Source: Sphingomonas sp.
GTDB taxonomy: Bacteria > Pseudomonadota > Alphaproteobacteria > Sphingomonadales > Sphingomonadaceae
NCBI GenBank assembly: GCA_019753375.1
Contig: JAIELC010000011.1
Coordinates: forward strand, 74,096 to 138,095
Direction of reading: 5' to 3'
Length of the DNA stretch: 64,000 nucleotides
Shown here: positions 16,619 through 28,919 of the stretch, piece by piece
How the letters are laid out: each line of letters opens with the position of its first letter
Numbering within the stretch: the stretch's first letter is position 1
Made by a program: the position numbers and the translations under genes
The notes under the pieces: model-generated
The model's database searches: none
Seen by the model: the letters and a program-made list of their open reading frames with translations, nothing else
What the model was told of the DNA's origin: nothing

Positions 16619-18553
16619 CTACACCGTTACCTGTTCGCCCAACTCGAGTACTTTGCCCGGGGGAATCCGCAGGAAATCGGTCGGGTCGCTGGCGTTGCGC
16701 TGCAGGAACATAAAGATCCGGTCTTGCCACAATGGCATGCCTTCTTCGGCGGATGCCTTCAGCGTGTTGCGGCCGATGAAGTACGACGTCTTGTTGCCTT
16801 CGGTGGCGATCCGGCCTGCGCCGCCCGCAAGCCCCAGATCATGCGGCACATCGGGCGTTTCCATAAAGCCGTACGTCAAGGTAACGGCGGTAAAATTGTC
16901 GTCGATCGCAACGATCGTGGCGCGATCATCGGTGTTGACCATGGGCCGATCGGCGGTCCGCACCGTGACGATCAGATTGCGCTCGTGCAGCACTTTGTTG
17001 TGCTTCAGATTGTGGAGCAGCGCGCCTGGCGTGTTGGCGGGATTGGCGGTCAGGAACACGGCCGTTCCCTCGACGCGTTCGGGCGGGCGCTTGGCAAGTG
17101 CCGCGGCAAGATCGGCCAGCGGGATGCTTTGCCGCGCCTCGAACGCCCCTACGATCCGCTTACCCCGAATCCAGGTCGACATGAGCAAGCCGATCGCTGC
17201 GGCAACCACCAACGGCACCCACCCGCCTTCGATGACACGCAGGATGTTGGCGCCGAAAAATATCAGATCAAGTGCAAGAAATGGCAGAATCACCGCCAGC
17301 GCGCGCAACCGGCCCCAATGCCAGACATGTCGGGTGACAATATAGGCAAGGCAGGTGGTAATCACCATCGTGCCGGTTACCGCAATGCCATAGGCCGCAG
17401 CCATCGACGTTGAGGTGCGGAATTGCACCACCAGTATCAGGACGCCCGCGAGCAGCAGCCAGTTGATCGAGGGCAGATAGATTTGTCCCGCATGGTTTGC
17501 CGATGTCTGGCGGATCCGCAATCGTGGCAGAAAACCCAGTTGGATTGCTTGCTGCGTGAGCGAGTACGCGCCGGTGATGACGGCCTGGCTGGCGATGATT
17601 GTCGCAAGCGTTGCGATGATCACCAGCGGCACGCGAAGGGCGCCCGGCGCCATCAGAAAGAACCAATCCTGATTGCCAAAGGGTTGGTGGGCCGCCGCAG
17701 CAACCTCCAGCGCGTTCAGCGCATAGGCGCCCTGCCCCAGATAGTTGAGCGTCAGGGCAGGAAAAACGAGCGCAAACCAACCCAGCTGGATCGGCAATCG
17801 CCCGAAATGCCCCATGTCCGCCGTCAGTGCTTCGGCGCCCGTCACGGTCAGGAACACCGCCCCCAGCACGAACAGGCCAAGCACCCCGTGCGTCGCCAGG
17901 AACACCACGCCGTAGCTGGGCGACAAGGCCCGCAAAATCGATACTTCGTCGAGAATATGGAAAAGACCCAGACCGCCGATCGCCAGAAACCAGACGACGC
18001 AGATCGGCCCGAAAAGCGCCGACACACTGCCGGTCCCGCGCGACTGGATCATGAACAACGCGACCAGAATGACGATGGTGATGGTCACGATTTCGGGTTC
18101 GCCGAAAATCTGTCCGGCACCCGGTATCGTCTTGAGCCCCTCAATTGCCGAGAGCACCGAAAGCGCCGGGGTAATGATCGCATCGCCGTAAAAAAGCGAT
18201 GCACCCGCCGCGCCAAGGACAACCGCAATCACGGTTTGTCGGCCGATCGAGCGCCGCGCCAGCGCGGTCAGCGCCAGCACGCCACCCTCGCCCTGATTAT
18301 CGGCGCGCATCAGGAAGAGCACATATTTCACGGTCACGACCAGCATCAGCGACCAGATCGCCAAGCTCAGCACACCAAGTATTTCATCGGGCACGATACC
18401 GTCGCCAGCGGCGAGGTTCAGCGCTTCGCGAAAGGCATAAAGCGGGCTGGTGCCAATATCGCCAAAAACGACCCCGATGGCGCCAAGCGCCAGCAGGGAG
18501 ATGGTTTTGGCTGACCGAGGTACGGGGTCTGCCACAGATGTAACCGAAAACAT
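16619..18553 (-). CDS. kup: Low-affinity potassium transporter Kup
   Basis: This 644-residue KUP/HAK/KT transporter has the diagnostic GAIGVVFGDIGTSPLYAF near its N-terminus and GDAIITPALSVLSAIEGL in the third helix region. About twelve membrane helices are followed by a C-terminal cytoplasmic domain of about 150 residues (LADLAAALAKRPPERVEGTAVFLTANP onward, where phosphate/regulatory contacts occur). It carries K+ into the cell with H+. A TTG start at 18568 would add five residues; the ATG at 18553 (MFSVTSV) is chosen. The gene is convergent with the M20 peptidase and divergent from pdeM with 120 bp between starts. A long antisense ORF across it is a shadow. Confidence 0.94.
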   Translation of the reverse strand: MFSVTSVADPVPRSAKTISLLALGAIGVVFGDIGTSPLYAFREALNLAAGDGIVPDEILGVLSLAIWSLMLVVTVKYVLFLMRADNQGEGGVLALTALARRSIGRQTVIAVVLGAAGASLFYGDAIITPALSVLSAIEGLKTIPGAGQIFGEPEIVTITIVILVALFMIQSRGTGSVSALFGPICVVWFLAIGGLGLFHILDEVSILRALSPSYGVVFLATHGVLGLFVLGAVFLTVTGAEALTADMGHFGRLPIQLGWFALVFPALTLNYLGQGAYALNALEVAAAAHQPFGNQDWFFLMAPGALRVPLVIIATLATIIASQAVITGAYSLTQQAIQLGFLPRLRIRQTSANHAGQIYLPSINWLLLAGVLILVVQFRTSTSMAAAYGIAVTGTMVITTCLAYIVTRHVWHWGRLRALAVILPFLALDLIFFGANILRVIEGGWVPLVVAAAIGLLMSTWIRGKRIVGAFEARQSIPLADLAAALAKRPPERVEGTAVFLTANPANTPGALLHNLKHNKVLHERNLIVTVRTADRPMVNTDDRATIVAIDDNFTAVTLTYGFMETPDVPHDLGLAGGAGRIATEGNKTSYFIGRNTLKASAEEGMPLWQDRIFMFLQRNASDPTDFLRIPPGKVLELGEQVTV

Positions 18554-18673
18554 TGTCCGGCTGTCCAATCAAAAACGACGGCGCGCTTTACGCCTCTTCA
18601 TCGGGATCGCAAGTGCAAATGCTGCATTGCACCAGACGTTGCACGCACGCAAACAACGCGGCATAGCGGCTAA

Positions 18674-19399
18674 ATGGTTCCCTTTTCGTTCGCTGGTCAG
18701 GAATTTGCCGCGCTGCCGGTAGGGGCAGTGTACTGGCCAAGGCGTCGCGCGTTGATCGTCGCCGACCTGCATTTCGAAAAGGCCAGCTGGTTTGCCAAAC
18801 ATGGCCAGATGTTGCCCCCTTATGACAGCGCCGCAACCTTGGCCGATCTGGCAGCCGTGATTGCCGGGACCGACGCCCAGGAAGTCTGGTGTCTGGGCGA
18901 CAGCTTCCATGATGCAGACGGGTGCGATCGCTTGCCCGACGATGCGCGCGCAAGGCTGCAATGGTTGACGGGGCAGCTGCGCTGGACCTGGATCATCGGC
19001 AACCATGATGCAGATCACGAGCGGAAGGCTGGTGCGCCGGCGCCTGGTCCAGCGGGTTCGCGGATCGCGCACCAGTGCGGCGGCCAACTGGTCCAAGAGG
19101 CGATCGTCGATGGGCTCGTGCTCCGGCACGAAGCGGACCGCGCCGAACGACGGCCCGAGATGTCGGGGCATTTTCATCCCAAGCTGCGGTTGCGACTGCG
19201 GGGGCGCCACGTTGCCCGCCGATGCTTTGTGGCGACTGAGCACAAGCTTATTCTGCCCGCCTTCGGTGCGCTGACCGGGGGATTGGACGCCGATCATCCC
19301 GAAATCATGCGCGCGGTGGGTCCGAGCGCAGAGGCTCTGGTTGCCCTTGACCAAAAGCTGTTGCGCTACCCGATTTCGATGCGCGCCAGCGCGGCCTGA
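18674..19399 (+). CDS. pdeM: Ligase-associated DNA damage response phosphoesterase PdeM
   Basis: This 241-residue calcineurin-like metallophosphoesterase has all binuclear-metal motifs: DLHFEK (31-36), GDSFHD (75-80), GNHD (109-112) and SGHFHPK (164-170). PdeM proteins have nuclease/phosphodiesterase activity and are encoded beside the ligase-associated helicase and exonuclease. Here it is 4.6 kb downstream of the helicase, separated by the retropepsin, peptidase and kup genes. It is divergent from kup and convergent with msrA. The segment between GNHD and RHEAD is enriched in Gly/Ala/Pro and appears loop-like. The motifs are intact, so it is probably active. Confidence 0.9.
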   Translation: MVPFSFAGQEFAALPVGAVYWPRRRALIVADLHFEKASWFAKHGQMLPPYDSAATLADLAAVIAGTDAQEVWCLGDSFHDADGCDRLPDDARARLQWLTGQLRWTWIIGNHDADHERKAGAPAPGPAGSRIAHQCGGQLVQEAIVDGLVLRHEADRAERRPEMSGHFHPKLRLRLRGRHVARRCFVATEHKLILPAFGALTGGLDADHPEIMRAVGPSAEALVALDQKLLRYPISMRASAA

Positions 19400-19459
19400 T
19401 CGGCTCGCCCCGCCCCGGGGGGAAGGGCCAGGCGAGCCGCAGGGTTATGCCCGGCAGAT

Positions 19460-20122
19460 TTAGGACCGGGCGATCGACTTGAAGGCAGCCTGGAATGCCG
19501 CAACCTTCGGCTTATCCCACTGAACGATATAGGGGTGGTACGGGTTCCGATCGAAGAAATTTTGATGATAATCCTCGGCCGCGAAGAACTTGCCCGTCTC
19601 GATCCGCGTAACAATTGGCGCAGGAAAGACATGCGCCTTGCTCAATTGCGCAATATACGCCGCCGCCACAGCCCTTTGCTGGGGATTTTGCGCAAAGATC
19701 GCCGAGCGATAGCTCGTCCCCTGGTCAGGACCCTGCCGGTTCAGCTGGGTTGGATTGTGGGCAACCGAAAAATATACCCGCAACAGCGTCGCATAGCTGA
19801 TCTGTGCGGGATCATAGACGATCCTGATCGCTTCGGCATGGTTGGTGGTTTCGCTCGATACGTCGTCGTAATTGGCGGTGGCGGCAGTACCGCCGGCATA
19901 GCCTGATGTTACTGACTTGACGCCCTTTACGTGCTCGAAAACAGCTTCCATGCCCCAGAAACAACCGCCGGCGAGCACTGCGAGCTGTGGCCCTTTGGTC
20001 GCTGGTACGTCCTTGAGCGCGGCTGGTATCGGCACCGCACGCTCAGCGCTTGCCGGGGCACTGAACAGGGCAACCGCTGCAAGTCCGGTAAACCCGGCAA
20101 AAGCAATAAGAGTTCGCGTCAT
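19460..20122 (-). CDS. msrA: Peptide-methionine (S)-S-oxide reductase MsrA, exported
   Basis: This 220-residue protein starts with a signal peptide (about 1-26, ending ASA) and then the MsrA domain with the catalytic Cys in GGCFWG (52-57). It includes TSGYAGG and NPYHPYIVQWDKPKV near the C-terminus. MsrA reduces oxidised methionine using thioredoxin-like reductants. The signal peptide places it in the periplasm, which would need a periplasmic electron donor; none is in the window. The RBS AAGGA lies 6 nt before the ATG at 20122. The predicted N-terminus is not an extension of a cytoplasmic MsrA, because the 20-residue hydrophobic core is clear. Confidence 0.93.
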   Translation of the reverse strand: MTRTLIAFAGFTGLAAVALFSAPASAERAVPIPAALKDVPATKGPQLAVLAGGCFWGMEAVFEHVKGVKSVTSGYAGGTAATANYDDVSSETTNHAEAIRIVYDPAQISYATLLRVYFSVAHNPTQLNRQGPDQGTSYRSAIFAQNPQQRAVAAAYIAQLSKAHVFPAPIVTRIETGKFFAAEDYHQNFFDRNPYHPYIVQWDKPKVAAFQAAFKSIARS

Positions 20123-20250
20123 CGCTATCCTTTCGAAAGACCAGATAGCCGTGGATACGTCAGCGTGAGGCTATTGGTTACAGCGGCACGGCGTGCGCCA
20201 ATCCGGCACTGCTGGCAAACCCGCATCGGTTGAATGCCGACGCGGCGGGA

Positions 20251-20397
20251 TCAGCCGCCGGTACCCGCAACACCACCAAGCAGACTGGCGATCGTGTGCG
20301 CGCCGTTGGGAGAGCCGAACATCACCATGCCGATTGTGCCAAGCGCAAAGCCGCCAACCAATTGCCAAAACAGCGCCGATTTCAATAGCTGAACCAT
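20251..20397 (-). CDS. Small hydrophobic protein (48 aa), unknown function
   Basis: A short frame from the ATG at 20397 to the stop at 20251 encodes 48 residues beginning MVQLLKSALFWQLVGGFALG. It has one likely membrane helix (about 8-27) followed by a Gly/Ala-rich tail. It lies between msrA and the aspartate aminotransferase gene, in the same direction, in an otherwise empty 430-bp stretch (20123-20554). Small single-helix proteins of this sort are frequent in sphingomonads, but I recognise no named family. I see no strong RBS, so this is a modest-confidence gene. The remainder of the gap holds nothing recognisable. Confidence 0.45.
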   Translation of the reverse strand: MVQLLKSALFWQLVGGFALGTIGMVMFGSPNGAHTIASLLGGVAGTGG

Positions 20398-20554
20398 TAC
20401 CTACGTCCCTGATCGATTTCCCCATTACATTTGCCTGAGGCAATGACGGGGTGGATGCGCATCAGATCGGTGGCGCAGCGATAGTTTCAATCCCAATAAC
20501 GGCTTGGGACCGGCAAAGCTATGCTACGCTGCCGGCGCTGACGCCGATCCGCCA

Positions 20555-23586
<3,032 letters not shown>

Positions 23587-23686
23587 GGTAGCGTTGCCAA
23601 TGCAGCGCCCAGCCGCTTCGGGCAACCCCGGAACACTGTGGGCATCGATGGTTGCGGGGAGTCTGGGGCAGCGCTACATCACAAAC

Positions 23687-24346
23687 ATGGTCGATCACCC
23701 CCTGCGCGCGACAATCGTGCCGGTTACCCCGCTTCAGCAAAATTGCACCTTGTTCTGGTGTACCGAGACGATGCGGGGAGCCTTTGTCGATCCCGGCGGA
23801 GATCTTGAGCGCTTAAAATCCGCAGCAGCGCAACACGGCGTAACCATCGAAAAGATTCTGATCACGCATGGCCATATCGATCATTGCGGTGAAGCCGGTG
23901 TGCTGGCGACCGAACTGGACGTGCCGATCGAAGGCCCCCACGAAGCCGACCGGTTCTGGATTTCACGGCTGGCCGAGGATGGCCGCAATTACGGCGTGCG
24001 CGGCGCGCCGTTCGAGCCGGATCGCTGGCTGGAGCAAGGCGACACCGTGACCGTCGGCAATCTCTCGCTCAACGTCTATCATTGTCCGGGCCACACGCCC
24101 GGACATGTCGTTTTCCATCATCCCGCCTCATCGCTGGCGATGGTCGGCGACGTGCTGTTTCAAGGGTCGATCGGCCGAACCGATTTCCCGATGGGCAACC
24201 ACCAGGATCTGATCAACGCCATTACCCAAAGATTGTGGCCGTTGGGGGACGAAACTGCTTTCGTCCCCGGGCATGGACCGATGAGCAATTTTGGGCATGA
24301 ACGTCGCCATAACCCGTTTGTCGCCGATTCGGTGCTGGCGGTTTAG
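23687..24346 (+). CDS. MBL-fold metallo-hydrolase, glyoxalase II-like
   Basis: This 219-residue metallo-beta-lactamase-fold enzyme has HGHIDHCGE (61-69), the metal motif, and later HCPGHTPGHVVFHH, GDVLFQGSIGRTD and FVPGHGP. These features match glyoxalase II-like/YcbL-type hydrolases acting on thioesters in the cytoplasm, although the exact substrate is unknown. The ATG at 23687 (MVDHPLRATIVPVTPL) is preferred over the in-frame start at 23585, which overlaps pabBC on the opposite strand and gives an unlikely leader. It runs divergent from pabBC and converges on the MAPEG gene. Confidence 0.88.
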   Translation: MVDHPLRATIVPVTPLQQNCTLFWCTETMRGAFVDPGGDLERLKSAAAQHGVTIEKILITHGHIDHCGEAGVLATELDVPIEGPHEADRFWISRLAEDGRNYGVRGAPFEPDRWLEQGDTVTVGNLSLNVYHCPGHTPGHVVFHHPASSLAMVGDVLFQGSIGRTDFPMGNHQDLINAITQRLWPLGDETAFVPGHGPMSNFGHERRHNPFVADSVLAV

Positions 24347-24371
24347 GCTCCCGGCCGGACCCCATCGGCGC

Positions 24372-24812
24372 TTACCCTTTTGCGGGGGCCAGTTCGATGG
24401 CTGTGGGCGTCGCCTTTGACGAGCCGATATAGGGCAGCGCCGCCGCATAGATACCCAGCCCGGCCAGAATGAGCAGCGTCGTAATCGTCCCGATCATCCG
24501 GGCAAGGCGCATGCCATCCATGCCCAATGGATGCGCAACCCGGCCGAGCAGATAGACGGCACTGACGATCTGCAGCCACACCGGGCTGCCGATATTATAT
24601 TCGATCAGGCCAATCAGGATCAGCACAAAGGGGGTATATTCGACGAAATTCGAGTGCGCTCGCATCCGGGCAGTGAGGGCCGCGTTTCCGCCATCGCCAA
24701 TACTGACCTTGGCAGTGGTCCGCGCGCCACCGACCCTGGTGGCGATCCAGACATTCATAAGGGCCGCAGCCCCCGCAGACGCAAGCGTGATCGGCAACAG
24801 GACCGTCGACAT
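24372..24812 (-). CDS. MAPEG family membrane protein
   Basis: This 146-residue protein has about four membrane helices and a MAPEG-family core, seen as RMRAHSNFVEYTPFVLILIGLIE (split by helices), YLLGRVAHPLGM and a C-terminal hydrophobic helix. The family includes microsomal glutathione transferases and related eicosanoid/glutathione enzymes. Bacterial members are inner-membrane proteins of mostly unknown substrate. The start at 24812 (MSTVLLPITL) begins with a helix; 43 codons upstream in the frame are basic and not membrane-like, so are rejected. It is convergent with the MBL hydrolase gene and lies upstream (opposite strand) of rpmF. Confidence 0.82.
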   Translation of the reverse strand: MSTVLLPITLASAGAAALMNVWIATRVGGARTTAKVSIGDGGNAALTARMRAHSNFVEYTPFVLILIGLIEYNIGSPVWLQIVSAVYLLGRVAHPLGMDGMRLARMIGTITTLLILAGLGIYAAALPYIGSSKATPTAIELAPAKG

Positions 24813-25039
24813 TGGCTTTTCCTCCCCTTGATTGGCATGATTTCGACGGGTCGCCATCGCATGGCAGGCTGGCAGCTTGCAACGCCCCGCGAAATCGGTA
24901 TATCGCCGCGCTTCGCGTTCGGTCCGGCCGCGAGAGGCCATTCGCAGCCTGGAGGCTCTGCCAACAGGCGTCGGTTGCGCTTCACAGCTGTCCGGATTAT
25001 CGCAGTTTTGACAGAATCATTGAAAGTTAAGGTGCCGCA

Positions 25040-25219
25040 ATGGCCGTTCCCAAGAGAAAAACTTCGCCGTCCAAGCGCGGCATGCGTCGTTCCCATGATT
25101 CGCTGTCGGTCGACGCATTCCAGGAATGCCCGAACTGCGGCGAATTAAAGCGTCCGCACAATCTGTGTCCGTCATGCGGCCACTATAACGGTCGCGAGAT
25201 CGTTTCGGTCGAAGGCTGA
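25040..25219 (+). CDS. rpmF: 50S ribosomal protein L32
   Basis: This 59-residue protein opens [20 protein letters not shown] and contains the zinc-ribbon cysteines CPNC (30-33) and CPSC (43-46). This is the full Cys4 form of L32. The length is typical of alphaproteobacteria. It heads an rpmF-plsX-fabH-ihfA-merR run; plsX begins 29 bp after the stop. The rpmF-plsX-fabH order is a classic link between ribosome synthesis and fatty-acid/phospholipid synthesis. The 227-bp stretch before it, between this gene and the MAPEG gene, has no recognisable gene. Confidence 0.95.
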   Translation: MAVPKRKTSPSKRGMRRSHDSLSVDAFQECPNCGELKRPHNLCPSCGHYNGREIVSVEG

Positions 25220-25248
25220 TCCGCCAACCGACCGGAAAAGGGGGGCAC

Positions 25249-26280
25249 GTGACCATCAACGCCCGCATTGCGGTCGACGCAATGGGCGGCGACGAAGGGC
25301 TAGCGGTCATGCTGGCAGGCGTCGCTCATGCCCGCCGTCGGTTTGAAGGGACGCAGTTCATTCTGGTCGGCGACGAAGCAGCGATCAGCGCAGGGCTGAA
25401 AAACCACCCCAATCTTAGCCAGAATGCCGATATCGTTCACGCGCCCGACATCGTCAGCGCGACCGAGAAACCGAGCCAGGCGATCCGGCGCGCCAAAACC
25501 ACCTCGATGGGCATCGCGGTCGATCTGGTGAAGCGGGGCGAAGCAGCGGCGGCCGTGTCGTCGGGCAATACCGGGGCGCTGATGGCCATGGCTAAATTGT
25601 CGCTGCGCACCTTGCCGGGCATCGACCGCCCCGCGCTTGCGGCGATGATGCCGTCGCTCGGCGCAACCGATGTCATCATGCTCGATCTGGGTGCCAATAC
25701 CGACTGCGATGCGCGCAACCTGGTGCAGTTCGCGGTCATGGGGGCTGCCTATGCGCGGACGATGCTCGATCTGAAATCGCCACGCGTTGCGCTTCTGAAC
25801 ATCGGCACCGAAGAATTAAAAGGCACAGACATTATCCGCGATGCTGCTGCCCAGCTTAAGTTGGCGACGCATTTGCCGATGTCCTTTACCGGGTTCGTCG
25901 AGGGCAACCAATTGTCGCGGGGCGACGCCGATGTGATAGTCTGTGACGGCTTTTCAGGAAATATCGCGCTGAAGACAGCGGAAGGGACGGCGCGCTTCGT
26001 TGGCGATCTGCTCAAGCGCGCCTTTCGCAGTTCGCTGCGGTCAAAAATCGGTTTCCTGATCTCGCGGCCGGCGACTGAGCTGCTGCGCGATCATCTGGAC
26101 CCGAACAACCACAATGGCGCGGTTTTTCTTGGGCTGAACGGTGTGGTCGTGAAAAGCCATGGCAGTGCCAATGAAATTGGTGTGGCGCATGCCATTGAAG
26201 TGGCAGCCAAACTGGTTCGCGAAGAGTTGACGCGCCGGATCAGCGACGATTTGAGCAATTTCGAGGCAGCGGCGGCATGA
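25249..26280 (+). CDS. plsX: Phosphate acyltransferase PlsX
   Basis: This 343-residue enzyme starts with GTG ([16 protein letters not shown]). It shows the PlsX N-terminal motif IAVDAMGGD, and [14 protein letters not shown] and [15 protein letters not shown] later. It transfers the acyl group from acyl-ACP to phosphate to give acyl-phosphate, the first step of phospholipid synthesis in the PlsX/PlsY pathway. It is a peripheral cytoplasmic protein. It overlaps fabH by 4 bp (ATGA), implying translational coupling. The length is normal. Confidence 0.95.
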   Translation: MTINARIAVDAMGGDEGLAVMLAGVAHARRRFEGTQFILVGDEAAISAGLKNHPNLSQNADIVHAPDIVSATEKPSQAIRRAKTTSMGIAVDLVKRGEAAAAVSSGNTGALMAMAKLSLRTLPGIDRPALAAMMPSLGATDVIMLDLGANTDCDARNLVQFAVMGAAYARTMLDLKSPRVALLNIGTEELKGTDIIRDAAAQLKLATHLPMSFTGFVEGNQLSRGDADVIVCDGFSGNIALKTAEGTARFVGDLLKRAFRSSLRSKIGFLISRPATELLRDHLDPNNHNGAVFLGLNGVVVKSHGSANEIGVAHAIEVAAKLVREELTRRISDDLSNFEAAAA

Positions 26281-27245
26281 TCCGCGCAGAGATTATGGGA
26301 ACCGGATCGGCGCTGCCGGAACGGCGGGTTTCCAACGCTGATCTGGCAGCGCAAATAGATACATCAGACGAATGGATTGTTGAACGGACGGGCATTCGCT
26401 TTCGCCATATCGCTGGCGAAGGTGAGACCACGGCAACCCTTGCAACCAAGGCGGCCCGGGCAGCATTGGCCGCCGCCGGTATAACCGCCGACGCGATTGA
26501 CCTGATCGTGCTGGCCACCGCCACGCCCGATCAGACATTTCCGGCGACCGCCACCAAGGTGCAATCCGCGCTGGGCATCAACGATTGTGTTGCGTTCGAC
26601 GTTGCCGCCGTGTGTTCGGGTTTCCTTTACGCCGTGCAAGTGGCGGACAGCATGATCCGGTGTGGCAACGCCCGGCGCGCGCTGGTGATCGGCGCCGAGA
26701 CGTTCAGCCGGATCCTTGACTGGGACGATCGCGCAACATGCGTGCTGTTCGGGGACGGCGCGGGGGCGATTATCCTCGAAGGTCGGATCAGTCCCGACGA
26801 TGCCGCCAGGGGAATCCTGGCCACCCGTCTGCACGCCGATGGCCGCTATAATGACTTGCTGTATGTGGATGGTGGGCCCTCGACAACCGGGACCGTCGGC
26901 AAGGTCAGAATGAAGGGGCGCGAAGTATTTCGGCACGCCGTCGTCAACCTCGCGGCAGTCCTGCAGGAAACCCTGGCCGCAACAGGCTATTGCGCAGACG
27001 ATATCGATTGGGTCGTCCCCCACCAGGCAAATGCCCGGATACTCGACGCGACCGCCAAAAAACTGGGCCTGGCACCTGAAAAGGTTATTGTTACGGTCGA
27101 CCAGCATGCCAATACATCGGCTGCTTCGGTCCCGCTCGCGCTTGATGCCGCGGTGCGCGACGGGCGGATCAAGCGCGGTGACCTGATCGTGCTGGAAGCC
27201 ATGGGCGGCGGCTTTACCTGGGGCGCTGCGCTCATCCGATACTGA
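26277..27245 (+). CDS. fabH: Beta-ketoacyl-ACP synthase III
   Basis: This 322-residue enzyme starts fatty acid chain elongation by condensing acetyl-CoA with malonyl-ACP. The catalytic triad is visible: C113 in [12 protein letters not shown]249 in VVPHQAN, and N279 in DQHANTS. The thiolase-like fold and length are standard. It overlaps plsX by 4 bp. The following gap to ihfA is 122 bp and holds no gene; I see no clear promoter there. Confidence 0.96.
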   Translation: MIRAEIMGTGSALPERRVSNADLAAQIDTSDEWIVERTGIRFRHIAGEGETTATLATKAARAALAAAGITADAIDLIVLATATPDQTFPATATKVQSALGINDCVAFDVAAVCSGFLYAVQVADSMIRCGNARRALVIGAETFSRILDWDDRATCVLFGDGAGAIILEGRISPDDAARGILATRLHADGRYNDLLYVDGGPSTTGTVGKVRMKGREVFRHAVVNLAAVLQETLAATGYCADDIDWVVPHQANARILDATAKKLGLAPEKVIVTVDQHANTSAASVPLALDAAVRDGRIKRGDLIVLEAMGGGFTWGAALIRY

Positions 27246-27367
27246 GTACGTGGATCATTCCGGGATTTTTGGCGCATATTTCGCTTTCGGAGCGGCCGAC
27301 CAGTATGTTAACGGATTATTTCATATAGCTGACAAGACACTTTCACCAAGCCGACTGGGAGGGACGC

Positions 27368-27667
27368 ATGGCTGACGCGGGAACATTGACACGGGCTGAT
27401 CTGGCCGACGCATTACATCGGGAAGTAGGCCTATCACGGATGGATTCATCGAAGCTGGTAGAGCAGATTCTCGACAACATGTGCGACGCGCTTGCTAAAG
27501 GCGAAAACGTCAAGATTTCGGGATTTGGGACCTTTGTTCTGCGCGACAAGGGTCAGCGCATCGGCCGCAACCCCAAGACGGGCATCGAAGTACCCATCGC
27601 GCCGCGCCGGGTGCTGACCTTTCGGGCGAGCCAGATGATGCGCGAGCGCATCGTCAAGGCCGGCTGA
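27368..27667 (+). CDS. ihfA: Integration host factor subunit alpha
   Basis: This 99-residue HU/IHF-family DNA-bending protein has the arm tip RIGRNPKTG (64-72) with the intercalating proline P69, and the [18 protein letters not shown] start typical of IHF-alpha. It forms a heterodimer with IHF-beta (not in the window) and bends DNA about 160 degrees. This matters here because sigma-54 promoters often depend on IHF to loop enhancer sites, and a sigma-54 promoter match and rpoN lie elsewhere in the window. It is followed 17 bp later by a MerR-family gene, the usual arrangement in alphaproteobacteria. Confidence 0.95.
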   Translation: MADAGTLTRADLADALHREVGLSRMDSSKLVEQILDNMCDALAKGENVKISGFGTFVLRDKGQRIGRNPKTGIEVPIAPRRVLTFRASQMMRERIVKAG

Positions 27668-27684
27668 CAGGGATTGCCCGAACG

Positions 27685-28086
27685 ATGAGCGACAAAGCAG
27701 CCGGTGCGTATCGCACGATCGGCGAGTTGTCGCAGGAAATAGGGGTACGTCAGCATATCTTGCGGTACTGGGAAACGCGTTTCCCTCAGCTCCGCCCGCT
27801 CCAGCGAGCGGGCGGACGCCGTTATTATCGGCCGGAAGATGTCGAACTGGTTCGTCGTATTCACCGCCTGCTGAGCCAGGACGGTTACACCATTCGGGGC
27901 GTGTTGGCGCTTCTGAACAACGACCGGCGTGCGCGCGCCAGCGCGCCGGGCGATCATCCGTCCGCAGCGTTGCCCGTAGCGGTAACGCCAGCATTGGATC
28001 GGCCGCCGATCGATAGGGCGATACTGCAGTCGATCCGCGATTTGCTCGCCGCCGCGCTGGAGGCTGATCGGGCGGCCGCGGCGTGA
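27685..28086 (+). CDS. MerR family transcriptional regulator
   Basis: This 133-residue protein begins with a winged-helix HTH of the MerR type: YRTIGELSQEIGVRQHILRY, then WETRFPQLRPL, with GGRRYYRPEDV as the wing, then LVRRIHRLLSQDGYTI. The C-terminal half is short and lacks obvious cysteine or drug-binding motifs. This MerR protein immediately after ihfA is widely conserved in alphaproteobacteria, but its target is unknown. It lies 17 bp after ihfA and is probably co-transcribed. The 164 bp that follow (28087-28250) hold no recognisable RNA or gene. Confidence 0.88.
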   Translation: MSDKAAGAYRTIGELSQEIGVRQHILRYWETRFPQLRPLQRAGGRRYYRPEDVELVRRIHRLLSQDGYTIRGVLALLNNDRRARASAPGDHPSAALPVAVTPALDRPPIDRAILQSIRDLLAAALEADRAAAA

Positions 28087-28250
28087 TCGGAATCAGCGGC
28101 GCTGCCGATAAGTTGATGGTGGTGCTGAGAGTCGGTTGAACGCAACACCAAGCTGGTGCGTGGTTGGCAGAGACGGTGCAACGTGGCCATCATCGGTTCC
28201 GGCAGCGATCAACGTGAAATCTGCGATTGGGCGGCGCCAGCGTGGTCCGT

Positions 28251-28895
28251 TCAGCGAGACGCAATCCCGCGAGCAAGCATGTCACCGATTACCTTTGAGA
28301 CGTGTTCGGGAGTCACGTCCTCGCCCCAGACGCCGTAGCGCAGTCCAAGAAACACATTCATTCCCATCACCGCCCAGGCGTGAATTTCGTTGACGTCATC
28401 GCGAATTTCGCCGCGCGCAGCGGCGGCCTGCAGCCGCTGTGCAATGCGGTCAGCGGTCGTCGCATAGTGCAGACGAAAGCTGTCGGGATCGACAAATTCG
28501 GCTTCATCGATGATCCGGTAGATCTCCTTGTGGACCCGCACGAACTCGATGAAGCTCTTCAATCCCGCCTGCTCGGCATCAAGCTGGCTCGGCGCGGCCC
28601 GGATCGCTGGTGCCACGTGATCGCGGACCTGGTCTGACATATCGCGGACCAGCGCCCGAAACACCGCATCCTTCGAATCAAAATAGGTATAGAAACTCCC
28701 CAGCGCGACGCCAGCACGACGCGTGATCTCGCTGATCGACGTTTCATGAAAACCCCGATCACCGAACTCGATCGCGGCCGCGTCCAATATGGCGCGCAAG
28801 GTGCGGCGGCCGCGCTCGGTGCGCGGCGCTTTGCCATCGCTGGCCGCGGCACCTGGTGCGGAAGGTGTGGCTTCGCGAGCACGCTCGACCGACAT
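28251..28895 (-). CDS. TetR family transcriptional regulator
   Basis: This 214-residue repressor-type protein has an HTH (ILDAAAIEFGDRGFHETSIS then EITRRAGVALGSFYTYFDSK) at about residues 40-85. A variable ligand-binding C-terminal domain follows. The start at 28895 (MSVERAREA) is used rather than the in-frame ATG at 28928, because that codon lies inside the palindrome that probably binds the protein. It is divergent from the TonB-dependent receptor gene. The shared intergenic region has a 7-bp-arm palindrome overlapping the receptor promoter, so repression of the receptor gene and possibly autoregulation is the natural model. The ligand is unknown. Confidence 0.88.
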   Translation of the reverse strand: MSVERAREATPSAPGAAASDGKAPRTERGRRTLRAILDAAAIEFGDRGFHETSISEITRRAGVALGSFYTYFDSKDAVFRALVRDMSDQVRDHVAPAIRAAPSQLDAEQAGLKSFIEFVRVHKEIYRIIDEAEFVDPDSFRLHYATTADRIAQRLQAAAARGEIRDDVNEIHAWAVMGMNVFLGLRYGVWGEDVTPEHVSKVIGDMLARGIASR

Positions 28896-28919
28896 TTTTT
28901 GCCCCCTTTCTCCGCAAAG

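Noticed and set aside
17423-18514. Plus-strand frame antisense to kup
   Set aside because: It overlaps a clearly conserved Kup gene, is rich in Arg/Gln/His and shows no recognisable domain.
28087-28250. tRNA or small RNA after ihfA-merR
   Set aside because: No acceptor/T-loop pattern such as GGTTCGAATCC or a cloverleaf could be found; only short partial hairpins are seen.
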